A stretch of 64,000 bases of DNA from an uncultured Williamsia sp. (GCF_947494875.1 NZ_CANLWM010000002.1:558001-622000); one strand, 5' to 3'. Positions 37,351-47,302 are shown, numbered from the stretch's first letter. Notes: generated by a model not told the origin, from the sequence alone. Made by a program: numbers and translations.

Positions 37351-37947
37351 TCAGCGCAGGGCTGCGGTGAGGACCTCGGACCAGGTCGCGACGACCTGTT
37401 TGCGGCGGGCGGAGTCGTCGGAGAGCGTGTCGGCCAGGCCGAGTCCGCGGGCCATGTCGAGTGTGGCCTGGACGAGACGGTGCACGTGCGGCGGTGCGTC
37501 GACGCCGGCGAGCGACTCGACGGTCATCCGATGGGCCGCGGAGCCGAATCGCTGCTCCAACGGCAGGATCATCTCGCGCAGAGCGGGATCCGACGCCGCC
37601 GCGCTCCACACCTGCAACGCGGCCTTGAAATGCAGGCCGGTGTAGACGTCGACCGCCCGGGTGACGACTGCCTCGACGCGACCGGGCCCGTCCGGGATGG
37701 TGTCGTCGACGGCGGACGCCCGTGCGGTCAACTCGTCGAACGTCGCCTCGAGAGCGGCGGTGATGAGACTTTCCCGCGTCGGGAAGTGGTGCTGCGCAGC
37801 ACCTCTCGACACTCCGGCACGCTCGGCGACGAGCGCGACGGTCGTCGCCGACCAGCCCTCGGCCGCCAACATGTCGATCGTGGCGTCGAGCAGACGTTTG
37901 CGAGTCGCCCGCGACCGGCTCTGTTGCGGTTCACGCACGCCTGTCAT
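37351..37947 (-). CDS. TetR family regulator at the end of the Liu/Atu-type operon
   Basis: 198 residues. The HTH spans about 14-60 (RKRLLDATIDMLAAEGWSAT, then ERAGVSRGAAQHHFPTRESL), and the ligand domain includes VDVYTGLHFKAALQVWSAAA. The ATG at 37947 overlaps the hydratase stop by 4 bp, so it is translated with the operon it probably controls. The palindrome at 47255-47272 ahead of the first operon gene is a fitting operator. Confidence 0.87.
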   Translation of the reverse strand: MTGVREPQQSRSRATRKRLLDATIDMLAAEGWSATTVALVAERAGVSRGAAQHHFPTRESLITAALEATFDELTARASAVDDTIPDGPGRVEAVVTRAVDVYTGLHFKAALQVWSAAASDPALREMILPLEQRFGSAAHRMTVESLAGVDAPPHVHRLVQATLDMARGLGLADTLSDDSARRKQVVATWSEVLTAALR

Positions 37948-38738
37948 CCCGACACCCACGAGGGCTCACGACGCTGGAGGAAGGCCGTCATCCCCTCCCG
38001 CGCCTCGTCGGAGGCGAAGAGCGCGGCGGACTCGTCCCGACGTTGATCGGCAAGCCGCTCGAAGAGTTCTGCGGTGAGGGTGTTGACGACCTTCTTCGAC
38101 TCCCGCAGACCCTGCGGTGAGGCTTTGGCGATGTTCGCGGTGAGGCCGTCGACGGTCTGACCGACGGCGTCCGCGTCGTCGACGGCGACGGTGACGAGCC
38201 CCATCGCCTGCGCCTCGGCGGGCCCGAACTTCTCGCCGGTGAGGAAGTACCGGCTCGCGGCGCGGGAGTCCATCTTCGGCAGGAGCGTCAGCGAGATCAT
38301 CGACGGCGCCAGCCCGAGACGCGCCTCGGTGAGCGCGAACGTGGTCGACGGACCCACGACGACGATGTCGCAGGCCCCGACGATCCCGAGCCCACCGGCG
38401 CGGACGTGCCCGTCGATCTGTGCGATCACCGGTTTCGACGACGTGATGATGGCCCGCAGGATCGCGGTCATCGCCTCCGTCCCCGCCGCCGACGCCTCCT
38501 CCGGCGAGAGCCCGGACGCCATCGCGGCGGACAGATCCGCTCCGGCACAGAAGGTCCCACCGGTGTGGGTGAGCACCACCGACCGCACCGAGGGGTCACC
38601 GTCGACCGCCGCGAGGTGGGCTCGCAGCTGACCGGTCAGCGTCGGCGACAACGCGTTCCGGTTCGACGGCGAGTCCAGGGTGATCGTCGCGACTCCCCCG
38701 GAGTCGGAGCGGGTGACGACGGTGTCGGCGTCGGCCAT
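37944..38738 (-). CDS. echA7: Enoyl-CoA hydratase, LiuC/AtuE type (EchA7-like)
   Basis: Crotonase-fold protein, 264 residues. The oxyanion-hole pattern CAGADLSAA is present. GHVRAGGLGIVGACD has Gly where classical hydratases have the first catalytic Glu, but the second Glu is kept in FALTEARLGLAPSMIS. That combination matches methylglutaconyl-/isohexenylglutaconyl-CoA hydratases LiuC and AtuE as I remember them. It would hydrate the 3-methylglutaconyl-type product of the carboxylase encoded upstream. It lies 5 nt after the dehydrogenase gene. The symbol is from gene order shared with M. tuberculosis Rv0971c. Confidence 0.85.
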   Translation of the reverse strand: MADADTVVTRSDSGGVATITLDSPSNRNALSPTLTGQLRAHLAAVDGDPSVRSVVLTHTGGTFCAGADLSAAMASGLSPEEASAAGTEAMTAILRAIITSSKPVIAQIDGHVRAGGLGIVGACDIVVVGPSTTFALTEARLGLAPSMISLTLLPKMDSRAASRYFLTGEKFGPAEAQAMGLVTVAVDDADAVGQTVDGLTANIAKASPQGLRESKKVVNTLTAELFERLADQRRDESAALFASDEAREGMTAFLQRREPSWVSG

Positions 38739-38743
38739 CGGGC

Positions 38744-39943
38744 TCAGTACGACTTCGGCAGGCCGAGGCTGGTCTGCGCGACGAAGTTGAGCACCATCTC
38801 ACGGCTCACCGGTGCGACGCGGGCGATGCGGCACAGGTTGAGCAGCGGCGCGACGCCGTACTCGGTCGACAACCCGTTGCCGCCCATGGACTGCACGGCC
38901 TGGTCGACGATCTTCACGCACGCCTCGGCCGCCGCGTACTTCGCCATGTTGGCGGGCTCGGCGGCGCCCCAGTCGTCGCCGGCGTCGTAGTACGAGGCGG
39001 CCTTCTGCATCATCAGCTTGGCCATCTCGAGCTCGATCTTGCCCTGCGCCAACGGGTGTGCGATCGCCTGGTGAGCACCGATCGGGGTCTTCCACACCGT
39101 ACGGGTGGTGACGTAGTCGACGGCCTTGCCGAGCGCGAACCGCGCCATGCCGATCGCCGACGCGGCGGCCATGATCCGCTCCGGGTTCAGTCCCGCGAAC
39201 AGCTGGCTCAGAGCCGCGTCCTCGGACCCGACGAGTGCGTCCGACGGCAGGCGGACATCGTCGAGGAACAGCTGGAACTGCTTCTCCGGGTTGATGAGTT
39301 CCATCTCGATCTGCCGGTACTCGAAGTTCGGCGCATCGGTCGGGACGATGAACAGCGCAGGCTTGAGTTTGCCGGTCTTCGCGTCCTCGGTGCGCGCGAC
39401 GATCAGCACGGCCTCCGCCTGGTCGACGCCGGAGATCCACACCTTGCGACCGCTGAGCAACCACTCGTCGCCGTCGCGGCGTGCCGTGGTGGTGATCTGG
39501 TGCGAGTTGGACCCCGCCTCGGGCTCGGTGATGCCGAACGCCATGGTGATGGTGCCGTCTGCGAGGCCCGGGAGCCAGCGCTGCCGCTGCTCGTCGGTGC
39601 CGAAGCGCGCGATGATGTTGCCGCAGATGGCCGGCGACACGACCATCATCAGCAGGCCTGTCCCCGACGCGGCGAGTTCCTCCATGACGATCGAGAGCTC
39701 GTACATTCCCGCGCCGCCGCCGCCGTACTCCTCGGGCAGGTTGACGCCCAGGAAGCCGAGCTTGCCGGCCTCGGCCCACAGCTCGTCGGTCTTGCGTCCC
39801 TCGCGGGCGCACTTCTGGAAGTAGTCGGGTCCGAACCGCGCGGCCAGTGCGGCCACCGAGGCGCGCAGCGCGGCACGCTCGGGGGTCTCGACGAACGGGT
39901 TGACGGGTGCCTCGGTGGTGGGACGCTCCGATGTCGCGGTCAT
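38744..39943 (-). CDS. fadE12: Acyl-CoA dehydrogenase (FadE12-like)
   Basis: FAD enzyme of 399 residues. Signature blocks are MAFGITEPEAGSNSHQITT (FAD/acyl site), WLLSGRKVWISG and VQSMGGNGLSTEYGVAPLLN. It oxidises an acyl-CoA to the 2,3-enoyl-CoA and passes electrons to ETF. The substrate is probably branched or prenyl-like, given the operon. The ATG at 39943 overlaps the carboxylase alpha-subunit stop by 4 bp. The symbol is by position relative to Rv0972c. Confidence 0.88.
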   Translation of the reverse strand: MTATSERPTTEAPVNPFVETPERAALRASVAALAARFGPDYFQKCAREGRKTDELWAEAGKLGFLGVNLPEEYGGGGAGMYELSIVMEELAASGTGLLMMVVSPAICGNIIARFGTDEQRQRWLPGLADGTITMAFGITEPEAGSNSHQITTTARRDGDEWLLSGRKVWISGVDQAEAVLIVARTEDAKTGKLKPALFIVPTDAPNFEYRQIEMELINPEKQFQLFLDDVRLPSDALVGSEDAALSQLFAGLNPERIMAAASAIGMARFALGKAVDYVTTRTVWKTPIGAHQAIAHPLAQGKIELEMAKLMMQKAASYYDAGDDWGAAEPANMAKYAAAEACVKIVDQAVQSMGGNGLSTEYGVAPLLNLCRIARVAPVSREMVLNFVAQTSLGLPKSY

Positions 39944-41943
39944 GCGGTCACTTCCTCTTCACTGATCACGGCGAGTACATCACCCACCGCCAATTGATGT
40001 CCGGCCGACACTGCGAGCTCGGTCACGACGCCGTCGGCCGGGGCGTGCACCGTGTGTTCCATCTTCATCGCCTCCAGCCACAGCACTGGCTGTCCCTGCA
40101 CGACGCGGTCGCCGACGGCGACGGCCACGCGGACCACCGCCCCCGGCATCGGGGCGAGCAGCGAACCAGGCGCCCCCACCGCGGTCGGGTCGACGAAACG
40201 CGGCGCCTCCGCCAATGCCAGCGAGCCGGCCGGGGTGTCGACGTGGATCGTCGCCACTCCGTCGGCATCGGGGTAGGCGGCGACGCTGTGCGGGACGGCG
40301 ACGCCGTCGACCTCGAGGACGACGAGGTCGGCGGCGCTCGACACCACCGTGATCGCGGGGTCCTCGGGCAGATCGATGCCGGTGCGCGTCGCGCGATAGC
40401 GGACGGTCACCTCGTCGCCGTCGGCGTCGACGAAGGTGCGGGTCTGCGGCGCCGAGGTCAGGTTGCGCCACCCGGCGGGGACGGCCCGCTGCACCGCCGC
40501 CGCGGAGCGTTCTCGTGCACAGCACGCGAGGGCAGCTGCGGCCGCGGCCGTGCGGGCCGTGTCGGAGTCGAGCAGCGGGCGGGCGAGCACGTCGAGGCCG
40601 ACCTGGTCGAGATAGCCGGTGTCGGTGTCGCCGCTCGCGAACTGCTCGTCGCGCAGGATGCGCACCAGCAGATCGCGATTGGTCGCGGGACCGTGCAGCC
40701 GCGACCGCACGAGGGCGTTCGCGAGCATCGTCGCGGCGCGGCGACGGGTCGGTGCCCAGGTGATGACCTTGGCGAGCATCGGGTCGTAGAAGACGGAGAT
40801 CTCGCTGCCGTCGGCGATGCCGGAGTCGACGCGGACCCCCGGCCGATCGAGTCCGGCGAACCGCACGTCGGCCGGGATGTCGACGTGGTGGACGGTGCCG
40901 GACTGCGGGGCCCAGTCGTTCGCGGGATCCTCCGCGTACAGGCGGACCTCGATCGCATGCCCGCGCGTCGCGGGCGGTGCGGTGTCGAGCGCTTCGCCGT
41001 CGGCGATGCGCAGCTGCCACTCCACGAGGTCCAGACCGGTGGTGGCCTCGGTGACCGGGTGTTCCACCTGCAGGCGGGTGTTCATCTCGAGGAAGTAGAA
41101 CCGGCCGGCACCGTCGGCGAGGAACTCGACGGTTCCCGCCCCGACGTAGTCGATGGCCGATGCCGCCGACCGCGCTGCGGCGTAGAGCCGATCGCGCAGG
41201 TCGCCGCCGATCCTCTCGACGAGTGGCGCGGGCGCCTCCTCGACGATCTTCTGGTGCCGACGCTGGATGGAACACTCCCGCTCGCCCACGGCCCACACCG
41301 TGCCGTGGGTGTCGGCGAGGACCTGCACCTCGATGTGATGGCCCCGCTCGACGTAAGGCTCACAGAAGACGGTCGGGTCACCGAAGGCCGACGCCGCCTC
41401 GCGGGCGGCGCCCTCGACCTCCTCGGTGAGACGGTCGATGTCACGGACGACGCGCATGCCACGCCCGCCACCACCGGCCGAGGCCTTCACCAGCACAGGG
41501 AGGTCCGAGGCGTCGATCGATGCGGGGTCGAGGTCGCCGAGGATCGGTACGTCGGAGTCGGCCATGAGCGCCTTGGCGTTCACCTTCGAGCCCATCGCCG
41601 TGATCGCGGCGGCCGGGGGTCCGATCCAGGTGAGGCCCGCGTCGACGACGGCCTGCGCGAACGCGGCGTTCTCCGAGAGGAATCCGTACCCGGGGTGGAT
41701 CGCGTCCGCACCCGAGGCGCGGGCGGCGGCGATGATCGCGTCGATGTCGAGATACGTCTCCGCCGACGTCTTCCCGGGCAGTCGTACCGCCCGGTCGGCC
41801 TCGGTGACGTGGGGCGCACCGGCGTCCGGATCGGAGAACACGGCGACGGTGCCGATGCCCAGCCGGGCGCAGGTCGCGAAGACGCGACGGGCGATCTCAC
41901 CCCGGTTGGCGACGAGCACGGTGGTGATCACAGGCGTCCTCAC
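39940..41943 (-). CDS. accA2: Acyl-CoA carboxylase alpha subunit (biotin carboxylase + BCCP)
   Basis: 667 residues. Biotin carboxylase domain with VLVANRGEIARRVFATCARL at the N-terminus, the ATP-grasp glycine loop KASAGGGGRGMRVV and MNTRLQVEHPVTEATTGLDL. The C-terminal BCCP domain has the biotinyl-lysine motif EAMKMEHTV. It carboxylates its own biotin, which the partner beta subunit uses to carboxylate a 3-methyl-enoyl-CoA type substrate. The GTG at 41943 shares GTGA with the accD2 stop; a second GTG four codons downstream is possible. The middle linker domain is less conserved, as usual. Confidence 0.92.
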   Translation of the reverse strand: MRTPVITTVLVANRGEIARRVFATCARLGIGTVAVFSDPDAGAPHVTEADRAVRLPGKTSAETYLDIDAIIAAARASGADAIHPGYGFLSENAAFAQAVVDAGLTWIGPPAAAITAMGSKVNAKALMADSDVPILGDLDPASIDASDLPVLVKASAGGGGRGMRVVRDIDRLTEEVEGAAREAASAFGDPTVFCEPYVERGHHIEVQVLADTHGTVWAVGERECSIQRRHQKIVEEAPAPLVERIGGDLRDRLYAAARSAASAIDYVGAGTVEFLADGAGRFYFLEMNTRLQVEHPVTEATTGLDLVEWQLRIADGEALDTAPPATRGHAIEVRLYAEDPANDWAPQSGTVHHVDIPADVRFAGLDRPGVRVDSGIADGSEISVFYDPMLAKVITWAPTRRRAATMLANALVRSRLHGPATNRDLLVRILRDEQFASGDTDTGYLDQVGLDVLARPLLDSDTARTAAAAAALACCARERSAAAVQRAVPAGWRNLTSAPQTRTFVDADGDEVTVRYRATRTGIDLPEDPAITVVSSAADLVVLEVDGVAVPHSVAAYPDADGVATIHVDTPAGSLALAEAPRFVDPTAVGAPGSLLAPMPGAVVRVAVAVGDRVVQGQPVLWLEAMKMEHTVHAPADGVVTELAVSAGHQLAVGDVLAVISEEEVTA

Positions 41944-43538
41944 ATCCGGAAGACGCCGAAGTTCGACGTCCCCTCGACCGGCGCGGAATCGATGGCCGAC
42001 AACGCGATCCCCAGGATGGTGCGGGTGTCACGAGGATCGATGACCCCGTCGTCGTAGAGCATGCCCGACAGGAACGCCGGGAGCGACTGCTCCTCGATCT
42101 GGGCCTCGATCATCGCGCGCATCCCCGCCTCCGCCTCGGCGTCGACGGTGCCACCGCGCGCTTCGGTCGCCGTCCGCGACACCATCGCGATGACACCGGA
42201 CAGCTGCTGGGCTCCCATGACGGCGGATTTCGCACTGGGCCAGGCGAACAGGAACCGCGGGTCGAACGCACGTCCGCACATGCCGTAGTGACCGGCGCCG
42301 TAGCTCGCCCCGACGAGGACCGAGATGTGCGGGACCGTCGAGTTCGACACCGCGTTGATCATCATCGAGCCGTGCTTGACGATGCCTCCCTGCTCGTACT
42401 CCTTGCCCACCATGTACCCGGTGGTGTTGTGCAGGAAAAGCAGTGGGGTGTTCGAGCGGTTCGCCAGCTGGATGAACTGGGTGGCCTTCTGCGACTCGGC
42501 GCTGAACAGCACGCCCTGCGCGTTGGCGAGGACACCGACGGGATAGCCGTGGATCCGTGCCCAGCCGGTGCACAGCGAGGAGCCGTACTCGGCTTTGAAC
42601 TCGTCGAAGTCGCTGTCGTCGACGACGCGGGCGATGACGTCGCGTGGGTCGAACGGGATCTTCAGGTCGCCGGGCACGATGCCCAGCAGTTCCTCGGTGT
42701 CGTAGCGCGGTTCGACGACCGGGGCGACCGGGCCCGGACCCTTCTTGCGCCAGTTCAGGCGGGCGACGATGCGCCGACCGATGCGGATGGCGTCCTGCTC
42801 GTCGCGGGCGAAGTAGTCGGCCAGACCGCTCCGCCGGGCGTGCATGGCCGCACCACCGAGGGATTCGTCGTCGCTGTCCTCCCCGGTGGCCATCTTCACG
42901 AGAGGCGGTCCGCCGAGGAACACCTTCGACTGGTTCTCGATCATCACGGTGTGGTCGCTCATGCCGGGCACGTAGGCGCCGCCCGCGGTGGAGTTGCCGA
43001 AGACCAGCGCGATCGTCGGGATCCCGGCCGCAGACAGCTGCGTGATGTCGCGGAACATGCGCCCACCGGGGATGAAGACGTCCTTCTGCGTGGGCAGGTC
43101 GGCGCCGCCGGACTCCACCAGCGAGATGCACGGCAGGCGGTTGGCCATCGCGATCTCGTTGGCGCGGAACCCCTTGCGCAGAGTCCACGGGTTCGACGTG
43201 CCGCCGCGGACGGTGGGGTCGTTGGCGACGATCATGCACTCGACGCCGGACACCACCCCGATGCCGACGACCATCGACGCGCCGACGGCGAAGTCGGAGC
43301 CGTAGGCGGCCAGCGGGCACAACTCGAGGAATGCGGTGTCGCGGTCGACGAGGAGCTCGATGCGTTCGCGGGCCAGGAGCTTGCCCCGCTTGTGGTGGCG
43401 CTCGACGTACTTCTCACCGCCGCCGGCCAGCGCCTTCGCGAACTCGGCCTCGAGTCCGGCGAGCTTCTCGGTCATCGTCGACGCGTTGTCGGTGAACGCC
43501 GGGTCGGTCGCGTCGACCGTGGACCGCAGAGCCGTCAT
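41940..43538 (-). CDS. accD2: Acyl-CoA carboxylase beta subunit (carboxyltransferase)
   Basis: 532 residues, biotin-dependent carboxyltransferase. GGTSNPWTLRKGFRANEIAM and LPCISLVESGGADLPTQ resemble the methylcrotonyl-/geranyl-CoA carboxylase beta subunits LiuB/AtuC more than the propionyl-CoA type. The carboxybiotin-side motif NTTGYMVGKEYEQGGIVKHG is intact. The ATG at 43538 overlaps the fadE13 stop by 4 bp, and the stop overlaps the alpha-subunit start. Together they form one holoenzyme. Substrate choice is inferred from similarity and context. Confidence 0.92.
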   Translation of the reverse strand: MTALRSTVDATDPAFTDNASTMTEKLAGLEAEFAKALAGGGEKYVERHHKRGKLLARERIELLVDRDTAFLELCPLAAYGSDFAVGASMVVGIGVVSGVECMIVANDPTVRGGTSNPWTLRKGFRANEIAMANRLPCISLVESGGADLPTQKDVFIPGGRMFRDITQLSAAGIPTIALVFGNSTAGGAYVPGMSDHTVMIENQSKVFLGGPPLVKMATGEDSDDESLGGAAMHARRSGLADYFARDEQDAIRIGRRIVARLNWRKKGPGPVAPVVEPRYDTEELLGIVPGDLKIPFDPRDVIARVVDDSDFDEFKAEYGSSLCTGWARIHGYPVGVLANAQGVLFSAESQKATQFIQLANRSNTPLLFLHNTTGYMVGKEYEQGGIVKHGSMMINAVSNSTVPHISVLVGASYGAGHYGMCGRAFDPRFLFAWPSAKSAVMGAQQLSGVIAMVSRTATEARGGTVDAEAEAGMRAMIEAQIEEQSLPAFLSGMLYDDGVIDPRDTRTILGIALSAIDSAPVEGTSNFGVFRM

Positions 43539-44695
43539 GCCTGGAACCCGAGCCGCTTCGCGGCGAGACCGGTGAGGATCTCCGTGGTGCCGCCGCCGAT
43601 GCCGAGGATCCGCATGTCCCGATACTGCCGCTCGACCTCGGTGCCCGTCATGTACCCGAGACCACCGAACAGCTGCACCGCGGCGTTGGCGACCCACTCC
43701 CCTGCCTCGACGGCCGTGTTCTTGGCGAAACAGACCTCCGCGATGAGGTCGTCGCCGGTGCGGACGCGCCGCTCGACGACGGCGCGGGTGTAGGTGCGCG
43801 CGACGTCGACCTTGCGGGCCATCTCGGTCACCGTGTCCTGCACGGACTGTCGGGCGATGAGCGGCTTGCCGAATGTCTCCCGCTCCCGCACCCACGTCAG
43901 CGTGAGGTCGAGGCAGCGCTGCGCACTCGCGTACGCCTGGGTGGCCAACCCCGCACGCTCGGTGACGAACCCGAGAGCGATCTGCACGAACCCGCTGTTC
44001 TCGGCGCCGACGAGGTTCTCGACGGGCACACGCACGTCGGTGAAGCCGAGCTCGGCGGTGTCCGAGCAACGCCAACCCATCTTGTCGAGTTTGCGGGTGA
44101 CGGTGAACCCCGGTGTGTCGGTCGGGATCACCAGCAGCGAGACGCCGGACGCACCGGGTCCACCGGTACGGACCGCGGCGACGACGAAGTCGGCACGCAC
44201 CGCGGAGGTGATGTAGGTCTTGGACCCGTTGACGACGTAGTGGTCACCGTCGCGGACCGCGGTGGTGCGCAGGTGGCCGACGTCGCTGCCGCCGCCGGGC
44301 TCGGTGATGGCCAGGCTGCCGATCATCTCCCCGGCCAGGGTCGGACGGACCCACCGCTCGATCTGGTCGGGATTCGCGGCCGCTGCCAGGTGCGGCAGCG
44401 CGATGCCGTGGGTGAACACCGATGCGTAGACGCCCCCGGCGGCACCGGCCTCGTGCAGCGCCTCGCCGACGATGGTGGCGTCGACCAGATCACCGCCGCT
44501 CCCCCCGACCGCCTCGTCGAACCCGATGCCCAACAACCCGAGCGCGGCGGCCTCCTTGTGCACCTCGCGCGGGATCAGACCGTCGGCCTCCCAGGAGTCC
44601 TGGAAGGGCAGGATGTGGCGTTCGACGAAAGCGGCGACCGTGGACCGCAGTTCGCGTCGTTCGTCGGTCTCCCAGGTGGCGGTGGCCAGGGTCAT
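43535..44695 (-). CDS. fadE13: Acyl-CoA dehydrogenase (FadE13-like, possibly AtuD/citronellyl type)
   Basis: 386 residues. SLAITEPGGGSDVGHLRTTA and VNGSKTYITSAVRADFVV form the FAD site, and QLFGGLGYMTGTEVERQYRD the C-terminal helix pair. Near the end, RILGIGGGTTEILTGL has Gly where straight-chain enzymes carry the catalytic Glu, which suggests the base is elsewhere, as in branched-chain enzymes. The ATG at 44695 overlaps the AtuA-like gene by 4 bp; a longer frame upstream is Arg/His-rich. Confidence 0.88.
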   Translation of the reverse strand: MTLATATWETDERRELRSTVAAFVERHILPFQDSWEADGLIPREVHKEAAALGLLGIGFDEAVGGSGGDLVDATIVGEALHEAGAAGGVYASVFTHGIALPHLAAAANPDQIERWVRPTLAGEMIGSLAITEPGGGSDVGHLRTTAVRDGDHYVVNGSKTYITSAVRADFVVAAVRTGGPGASGVSLLVIPTDTPGFTVTRKLDKMGWRCSDTAELGFTDVRVPVENLVGAENSGFVQIALGFVTERAGLATQAYASAQRCLDLTLTWVRERETFGKPLIARQSVQDTVTEMARKVDVARTYTRAVVERRVRTGDDLIAEVCFAKNTAVEAGEWVANAAVQLFGGLGYMTGTEVERQYRDMRILGIGGGTTEILTGLAAKRLGFQA

Positions 44696-46422
44696 ACGGT
44701 GTCCTCGGTTCCTGTGTGGGCCCCGAACGCGACGGGGATGTCGACGACCCGGGAGCGCAGCCACTCTCCGAGCCCTTTGGCCTGGGGGTCGAATCGGACG
44801 TTGTCGGCGACGCCGCGTCCGAGGATTCCCTCGATGACGAAGTTGACCGCGAGCAGGTTGGGCAGGCGGTGCCGGGTGACGGTCAGGTCCGAGGTCTCCG
44901 GGAGGAGTTCGCGCAGCGCGTCGACGGTGAGCGTCGCGTCGAGCCAGTCGAACTGCTCCTCGTCGCGGACCCAGACGCCGATGTTGGCACTGCCGCCCTT
45001 GTCACCGCTGCGGGCACCGGCGACGTGTCCCAGGGGGGCGCGGACCGTCGGACCCCAGTCGCGCCCACCCGGGGCGGGATCGGGGTCGAGTGCCGGCAGG
45101 TCGCCGCGGACGGGGCTCGGCGGGACGGTCACGACAGTGCCGTCCGGCTGGGTCACACGGTGGTGGACGAGGTCGGCGTCGACGTGTCCTGGCTCGAACA
45201 CACCGAACGGTGTCCCCGCGGCCGGCGGAGCCGTCAGGCTGAATCCGGGGTAGCTCGCCAGCGCGAGTTCGACTGCTGCCGCGGAGAAGCCGCGGCCGAC
45301 GGGCTCCGGCTCGCGGCTGCGTCCGACGACGCGCAGCAGCGCACTCGCCTGCGCCTCGGTGGGGGCGTCGGGGCGATCGAGCCGGCTGAGCTCCCACGTG
45401 ATCGAGTCCGGCTTCGTCGGCAGCGACGACTCGAACTGCTCGCGGGCCAGTGCCGCCTTGTCGTCGATGTCGAGGCCGGTGAGGATCATCGTGACCTCGT
45501 TGCGGAACCCGGCCAGGAAGTTCAGCGACACCTTCGTGGTCGTCGGCGGCGCCTCGCCGCGGACGCCGCTGATCGCGACGCGGTCGGCTCCGACCTGCTG
45601 GAGGCGGACCGAGTCCATCCGGGTGGTGACGTCCGGTCCGAGGTAGCGGGGCCCGCCGATCTCGTACAGCAGCTGCGCCGTCACGGTCCCGACGGTCACC
45701 GCACCGCCGGTGCCCGCGTGTTTGGTGATCACCGACGAGCCGTCGGCTGCGACCTCCGCGAGCGGGAACCCGGGGTGGGTGAGATCGGCGATCTCGCCGA
45801 AGAACGCGTAGTTGCCCCCGGTCGCCTGGGTGCCGCACTCGATGACGTGACCCGCGACCACCGCACCGGCGAGCGGGTCGAGATCGGTGGGGGCCCAGCC
45901 GAAGTGATGGACGGCGGGTCCGACGACCAGCGATGCGTCGGTGACGCGACCGGTGACGACGACATCGGCGCCGGCGTCGAGCGCAGCGGCGATCCCGAAT
46001 CCACCGAGGTAGGCGTTGGCGGTCAGCGGCGTGCCGAGACCGAGGTCGCCGGCCCGGTCGACGAGGTCGTCGCCGTCGACGTGGGCGACGCGCACGTCGA
46101 TCCCGAGTTCGTCGGCGAGAGAACGGATCTGCTCGGCGAGCCCGGCCGGGTTCAGTCCGCCGGCGTTGGTGACGATGCGCACCCCGCGCTCGTGGGCGAC
46201 CGCCAGGTTCTCCCGCATCTGGCGCAGGAAGGTCGACGCGTAACCGCGGTCGGGGTGCTTCATCTTGTCTCGACCGAGGATGAGCATGGTCAGCTCGGCG
46301 AGGTAGTCGCCGGTGAGGTAGTCGAGTTCGCCGCCCTCGAGCATCTCGCGGACCGCGGCGAACCGGTCGCCGTAGAACCCGGACGCGTTGCCGATGCGGA
46401 CCGGCGACGTCGGCGCGGTCAT
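44692..46422 (-). CDS. AtuA-family acyclic terpene utilisation protein (DUF1446 + C-terminal domain)
   Basis: 576 residues. The DUF1446 domain runs from [12 protein letters not shown] near the N-terminus through [40 protein letters not shown] and [13 protein letters not shown]. The C-terminal domain begins near [16 protein letters not shown] and is the AtuA-like ferredoxin-fold domain, fused here. AtuA is required for citronellol/geraniol use in Pseudomonas, but its reaction is not established. It supports a terpenoid or branched-chain role for the operon. The ATG at 46422 overlaps the upstream gene by 4 bp. Position corresponds to Rv0976c. Confidence 0.87.
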   Translation of the reverse strand: MTAPTSPVRIGNASGFYGDRFAAVREMLEGGELDYLTGDYLAELTMLILGRDKMKHPDRGYASTFLRQMRENLAVAHERGVRIVTNAGGLNPAGLAEQIRSLADELGIDVRVAHVDGDDLVDRAGDLGLGTPLTANAYLGGFGIAAALDAGADVVVTGRVTDASLVVGPAVHHFGWAPTDLDPLAGAVVAGHVIECGTQATGGNYAFFGEIADLTHPGFPLAEVAADGSSVITKHAGTGGAVTVGTVTAQLLYEIGGPRYLGPDVTTRMDSVRLQQVGADRVAISGVRGEAPPTTTKVSLNFLAGFRNEVTMILTGLDIDDKAALAREQFESSLPTKPDSITWELSRLDRPDAPTEAQASALLRVVGRSREPEPVGRGFSAAAVELALASYPGFSLTAPPAAGTPFGVFEPGHVDADLVHHRVTQPDGTVVTVPPSPVRGDLPALDPDPAPGGRDWGPTVRAPLGHVAGARSGDKGGSANIGVWVRDEEQFDWLDATLTVDALRELLPETSDLTVTRHRLPNLLAVNFVIEGILGRGVADNVRFDPQAKGLGEWLRSRVVDIPVAFGAHTGTEDTV

Positions 46423-47225
46423 CGGGCCGTCGCCGCGGAGTCGACAGCTGAGCGCGGGGCGCGACCCGGTCCTGGTGCGCCGGCGAAACACTGGGCGATG
46501 TCGACCCACTCGGCGGCGTCGTCACCGACGACGGTGAGGCCGAGGTCCTGCGGCGCCCGACGTTGGGTGACGAGCAGGCAGAAGTCCAGCGCACTCCCGG
46601 AGATGCGGTCTGTCGCGTCCTCGAGCCCCCAGACCCATTCGTCACCGGACGGGGCGACGAGTTCGATGCGGAACGGGGCGACGGGCGGTGTCTTCCCACG
46701 CAGGACGTAGGCGAAGTCGCGGGTGCGGACCCCGATGTGCGCCACCGCCTTCAACCGGTCGGTCGGCGTCACCGCAACGCCGAGGGCGTCGGCGACGTCC
46801 TGCCCGTGCGCCCAGGTCTCCATGATCCGGGCGGTCGCCATGGACGCCGCGGACATCGGCGGCCCGAACCAGGCGAGCTTCGTGCCGTCGGGCACCGCGA
46901 GCAACGACTGCGCGAGGCGCGCAGTGGTGCGGCGCCAGTACTCGAGGAGGTCGGGGCGTCCCGCGACCTCCCGCGCGGCGTCGTCGATGAAGGTGCTGGG
47001 ATCGGCGGCGCCCTCGGCGAGGACCACCGCGAACCGGTCGGGATCGGTCGCGGAGACCGTCGCGACGTGATCGGTCCAGGCGAGGTGGCCGATCTGGTCG
47101 GCGATCGTCCACCCCTCCGCCGGGGTGGGTGTGCGCCACTGATCGTCATCGAGTCCGGACACCAGCTCGTCGAGCGCGCCCGCCTCGGCGGTCATGTCCT
47201 CGACGAGGTCACGGAGAACCGTCAT
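46419..47225 (-). CDS. TIGR03084-family metal-binding (DinB/MDMPI-like) protein
   Basis: 268 residues. The N-terminal four-helix metal-binding domain has a His in [15 protein letters not shown] and the pair in [15 protein letters not shown], the three-His set of mycothiol-dependent isomerase-like proteins. The C-terminal part ([16 protein letters not shown]) is the TIGR03084 extension. Some relatives use mycothiol as cofactor; the substrate here is unknown. It is the first gene of the eight-gene operon, and the ATG at 47225 is 29 nt downstream of a strong palindrome. Confidence 0.85.
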   Translation of the reverse strand: MTVLRDLVEDMTAEAGALDELVSGLDDDQWRTPTPAEGWTIADQIGHLAWTDHVATVSATDPDRFAVVLAEGAADPSTFIDDAAREVAGRPDLLEYWRRTTARLAQSLLAVPDGTKLAWFGPPMSAASMATARIMETWAHGQDVADALGVAVTPTDRLKAVAHIGVRTRDFAYVLRGKTPPVAPFRIELVAPSGDEWVWGLEDATDRISGSALDFCLLVTQRRAPQDLGLTVVGDDAAEWVDIAQCFAGAPGPGRAPRSAVDSAATAR

Positions 47226-47254
47226 GAGTCGACCACACCATCGCGAAGTCAAAA

Positions 47255-47272
47255 AAGCAAGCACGCTTGCTT
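47255..47272. promoter_or_regulatory. Operator-like palindrome ahead of the Liu/Atu-type operon
   Basis: AAGCAAGC-AC-GCTTGCTT is a perfect 8-bp inverted repeat 29 nt upstream of the first operon ATG. A/T-rich runs flank it, unlike the surrounding DNA. The TetR encoded at the operon end is the likely binder. A terminator for the thioesterase gene is an alternative reading, because a T-run follows on the minus strand. Confidence 0.7.
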
Positions 47273-47302
47273 GTTTTATTCCCAGGCCTCGCCCCACCAC
47301 CC

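Noticed and set aside
37232-37645. Plus-strand reading frame whose start looks like a coiled coil (IVCTIEEIERTVEKIECTVE)
   Set aside because: The heptad look is a direct effect of the 21-bp repeat (7 codons) in any frame. The rest is antisense to the TetR gene and has no protein-like pattern.
37944-38738. Crotonase missing the first catalytic Glu, considered as an inactive enzyme
   Set aside because: LiuC/AtuE-type hydratases also lack it while keeping the second Glu, so this is a subgroup trait.
47255-47272. The AAGCAAGC palindrome as an intrinsic terminator
   Set aside because: A terminator for the thioesterase transcript is possible because T residues follow, but the 2-nt loop and the location 29 nt before an operon start fit an operator better. 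It is kept as an alternative.
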